Assembly (NCBI GenBank): GCA_021397845.1
Contig: CM038039.1
Location: 4,271,731-4,335,730, forward strand
DNA length: 64,000 nucleotides
Direction: 5' to 3'
Source: Areca catechu
Lineage: Eukaryota; Streptophyta; Magnoliopsida; Arecales; Arecaceae
The position numbers were made by a program, and so were the translations under genes. Of the stretch, positions 61,295 to 64,000 are shown in pieces; position 1 is the first letter of the stretch; each line of letters begins with the position of its first letter. Below the pieces are notes generated by a model. The model did not search any database, was not told where the DNA came from, and worked only from the letters and a program-made list of their open reading frames with translations.

Positions 61295-62194
61295 TTTTTT
61301 TTTGGTAAAGCGGATCATTCAACTAATATTATGGTATGAATACATCCAAAAAAGTTAGAAAAAATATAGTCCCTAAATGCAAAAGGAGTGTCCCCCAAGT
61401 AAGTCCATAAGACTTGACCTGAATAACTGGCAACATAGGAGGCCACCCAATCAGCTACCATGTTAGCCCCTGATATACATGTCTGACTACAATGGAGGAG
61501 CAATCTCGTAACCATAAAGCAATATCATGGATCAGGAGATGTGAAGGCATAGAATTGATAGCCTCCCTAATCCAGAAATAACAGTGGTCGAATCTCCCTC
61601 AACAATGAGATGATCCGACAATAAAATCGACGGGCATATCGAATACCAGTTCAAGCCATGCTAAGCTCCGCCAGAGGAATAGTAGAGTCAACAAGATGAG
61701 AACCCCAGCGACAATAATGCCCAGGCCAGACCCACGAATGACAAAGCCGGCCCCTCCCTCCCTTCCCCCTTTACTTCCATCAAAATTAATCTTGATGAAC
61801 CTTGGAGGAGGGGGCTCTCAAGAGATGAAAACCATCCGGGGCACTCGAAGAGCCAAACCAGAACCCCAGGTCTTCGTGGTCACCGTAGTCAACATCTAGT
61901 ACTCCTTGACATGGGCCCAAGCTCTTTCAACAATAACCCTGGTGGTGCACCTAAAGGAACTGAAGACCAAGCATTTTAGGAAAGCCAGATATAATAAGCA
62001 ATATGTGTGAGAAAAGTAGAAAGGGAGTAACCAGTATGTGACCTGAGGAGGTCCAAGAAGGTGTCCACAAGATCATCAAAATGCCTAAAAAGGTGATCAA
62101 ACCCAGCCGTCCAAACATAACAAGCCCTCGAACACAGGAACAAGACATGCTCAATAGACTTAGCATCTGTGCCACGGGCTAGGCAAGAGGGGGG
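61295..62194 (-). mobile_element. LINE 3' fragment: zf-RVT and RNase H, minus strand
   Basis: From the 62194 end: a zf-RVT Cys motif (CLARGTDAKSIEHVLFLC, about 62188-62120), then RNase H starting with FIKINFDGSK (about 61800-61770) and ending with GANMVADWVASY (REAN box changed). The A-tail is the T-run 61295-61303 on +. At 62195 the zf-RVT domain is cut by LTR3, so the rest may lie beyond the window. Confidence 0.85.
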
Positions 62195-62981
62195 TGTTGC
62201 CGCCTAGATCGTCGTGGCCTGCAGCTCCAGCGCGGTGTTGGTTGGTGGCTCTCCCGCCCGACTCCCATCGTGCATACCCGGTCCTACAAAGAAAAGAGAC
62301 CCGGGTCGGAGATCCTGGCAAGGGCACTTCGACGGTCAAATCAGTGAGCGATCAAGGGAAACAGATCCTCCAAGGTGGATCCCGAAGCGGTTTCCACTCT
62401 TAGAGGTCTTTAAATAACAGTGAAATGAGAGTTAGAGTTGAGAAGGAGGGCTTGAGCAACGGAGGTGGTAGCCATTTCACTCTCCTTGAGAGGTCCAGTG
62501 TACCTTGGCTGTGCTCTGTCTCTTGCTGAATTGTCTACCCCTTCTCGCTTACTTTGATCGAGAGCCCCCTCTCGGTTTCTTATAGATGAGTGGCCCCTCT
62601 CGTGGAGTGTCGAGCTCTTGCTTGACCCCCTCTCCATGCCCCTCATGCGGATCCTTTTTCTCCCTGAGGAGGGGTCACAGTCGGTGTGCCATGGCGGGGT
62701 GCTACTTCTTCAGAGGTTCCAGGCGGCGTGCCACTGTCTCTCAGGCATGTCAGCCTCTCCATGCCGTGCCAGGGCTCTGGCGAAGTGGTGGTGCCACCCG
62801 TCACCATACCCTGCCCATTTGTCTTAAGGTCGCTTATGGGAGAGGCCGCGTTCTCCTAAAAACTTCATACATGATCCTGAAGAAGATGTTGACTTTGACC
62901 AAGGTCAACCTCAAGCGAGGAGCCTGACCTCGGCTTGGGCTAGCGCCACTCTAGCGGAGGGGCTCGAGAAGTGAGGCACGA
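62195..62981 (+). mobile_element. LTR3, LTR1 family, interrupted
   Basis: It starts TGTTGCCGCCTAGATCG, matching LTR1 (TGTTGCCGCCAAGATCG). It keeps the block GACGGTCAAATCAGTGAGCG and AACAGATCC, then TTTAAATAAC (62409), a possible TATA region. It is cut at 62982 by another LTR; its remainder is outside the window. Frames of 70-113 codons inside are not supported as genes. Confidence 0.8.
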
Positions 62982-64000
62982 TGATGCAGGACAATTATGA
63001 AAACTAAATTACTATGATTAAGATCTAATTATCTGACGAAAGTAGAGAATAATTTTTATATATTTTTTTAGATTTTTAAAGAAGACTTAAAGGAGACAAT
63101 AAAGGAAACTAGTTTAATTAACTATCCATACAAGTAAACCTAACAAAATAACTAGGAAAGCAGGATCTGGTGGCTAAGAAACCACTGAAACTAGGGTCTA
63201 CTTATCAACTCTTCAGAAATTAAGAGAAGGGAAGATGTTTAAAGTTTACCAACGAAGATCGCTTCTTTAGATCTAGCAGGAGTCTCAAGATTATTGCGGT
63301 AGGGTTTCAAGAACTCGATCCCGGGCTCCGATCTTCTGCGCGATGCTGGTTTCAAGGCAAGAATACATGACCTCGATTCTTGATCACCTGCAAACAATCA
63401 ACAAAGAAAATTTAAATTAGGAATCAGCAAAGAAAAGGGAAAGAGGAAAGCGAAGGGTTAGGAACGATGGTTAAGGATTCTTGTCGGCTGGATAGGTAGG
63501 ATAACTAGGGCCTCGTACCTCGCGATGTTCCGAAGAATAAAGGAAAAGGGCCTCACACCCTGCGCTGTTCCGAAGAACAAAGGAAAAGAGCCTCACACCT
63601 CGCGATGCACATAGCAAAGGAAATTCGACAGCATAATGTCTTTATTGATGAATGAATTATTTTAAAATTACAAGGGATTGAGGGGTATTTATAAACCCAC
63701 AACCAGTGGTGTAAGGGATTCAAACAGTAGTCATTTTCTCCCTTGGACTACAACTCTTGGAATTTTGGTCTAAGTGGCATGGACTCATACTTGTTGGGCT
63801 GATATGGACTCCTTTCAAAAGTGGGCGACAACCATGAGCTTCTCATCCAAAATGGGCGCCAAAATGAAGATAGGGTGATGTGGCTTGATGTAGGGTTAAG
63901 ATGCTTCATCACTTGACCTTGTTTGCTGGACTCTTGAGTCTAGATGACTTAGGCTTCTGCAGGAGAGTGGACTCTTCAGTCTGGATTGGAGAAGACTCAA
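62982..64000 (-). mobile_element. LTR of the 52601-54577 family, minus strand, runs off window
   Basis: In plus orientation it starts TGATGCAGGACAATTATG, the reverse complement of that family's end (CATATTGTCCCGCATCA). The match continues with the GGTGATC splice-like site and GTGTGAGGC words. It contains a 40-bp tandem duplication at about 63528-63607 (TTCCGAAGAA at 63529 and 63569). Whether it is a solo LTR or a full element cannot be decided here. Confidence 0.85.

Noticed and set aside
62586..62927. 113-codon frame with Cys/Ser/Arg-rich product
   Set aside because: It lies inside LTR3 and overlaps another frame; no recognised domain.

Overview
The window reads as repeat-rich intergenic DNA from a flowering plant. 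A monocot such as a palm is possible, but that is a weak inference from the style of the retroelements. I find no host gene, tRNA, rRNA or CRISPR array that I can support. Almost every long reading frame belongs to a decayed transposable element or is an accidental frame in GC-rich tandem repeats.

Layout, left to right. 1-6070: old L1-type LINE on +. 6071-7794: AT-rich spacer with a 25-G homopolymer. 7795-9675: solo LTR (LTR1, TSD TATCC) carrying a 117-bp tandem array. 10048-10650: 21-bp AT-rich satellite, split by a 10.8-kb Copia element of SIRE type on - (10651-21487) that carries an extra 3' gene. 21540-23870: AT-rich DNA with a degenerate ~115-bp repeat. About 23878-25857: LTR2 on -, related to LTR1 and also carrying a GC-rich array. 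26783-29302: large foldback element FB1. 30039-43001: old short-LTR Copia on +, split by a complete but RT-less Copia (30465-35516, TSD AATCC) and a solo LTR (38721-40765, TSD CTTTG). 45647-49732: LTR pair around a 1.3-kb core without pol (LARD-like). About 50496-55845: Ty3/Gypsy gag-protease remnant split by a solo LTR (52601-54577, TSD GTCCC). 55846-57800: probable Gypsy leader and LTR on -. 58548-61236: second foldback element FB2. 61295-62194: 3' part of a LINE on -, interrupted by LTR3 (same family as LTR1), itself interrupted at 62982 by an LTR of the 52601-54577 family that runs off the window.

The parts do not act together as a pathway; what they show is nested insertion, LTR-LTR recombination to solo LTRs, and internal deletion. 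The signals most worth following are (1) two 2.5-2.7-kb foldback elements with 500-600-bp arms and a core of short repeats that alternates in strand, (2) clusters of GTCGAC-centred short repeats, two of them clear palindromes, in the LTRs of three unlike retroelement families, and (3) an extra gene with a plant-mobile-element-like domain behind pol in the SIRE-type element. TSDs, LTR edges and motifs were read by eye; no alignment or database search was run.
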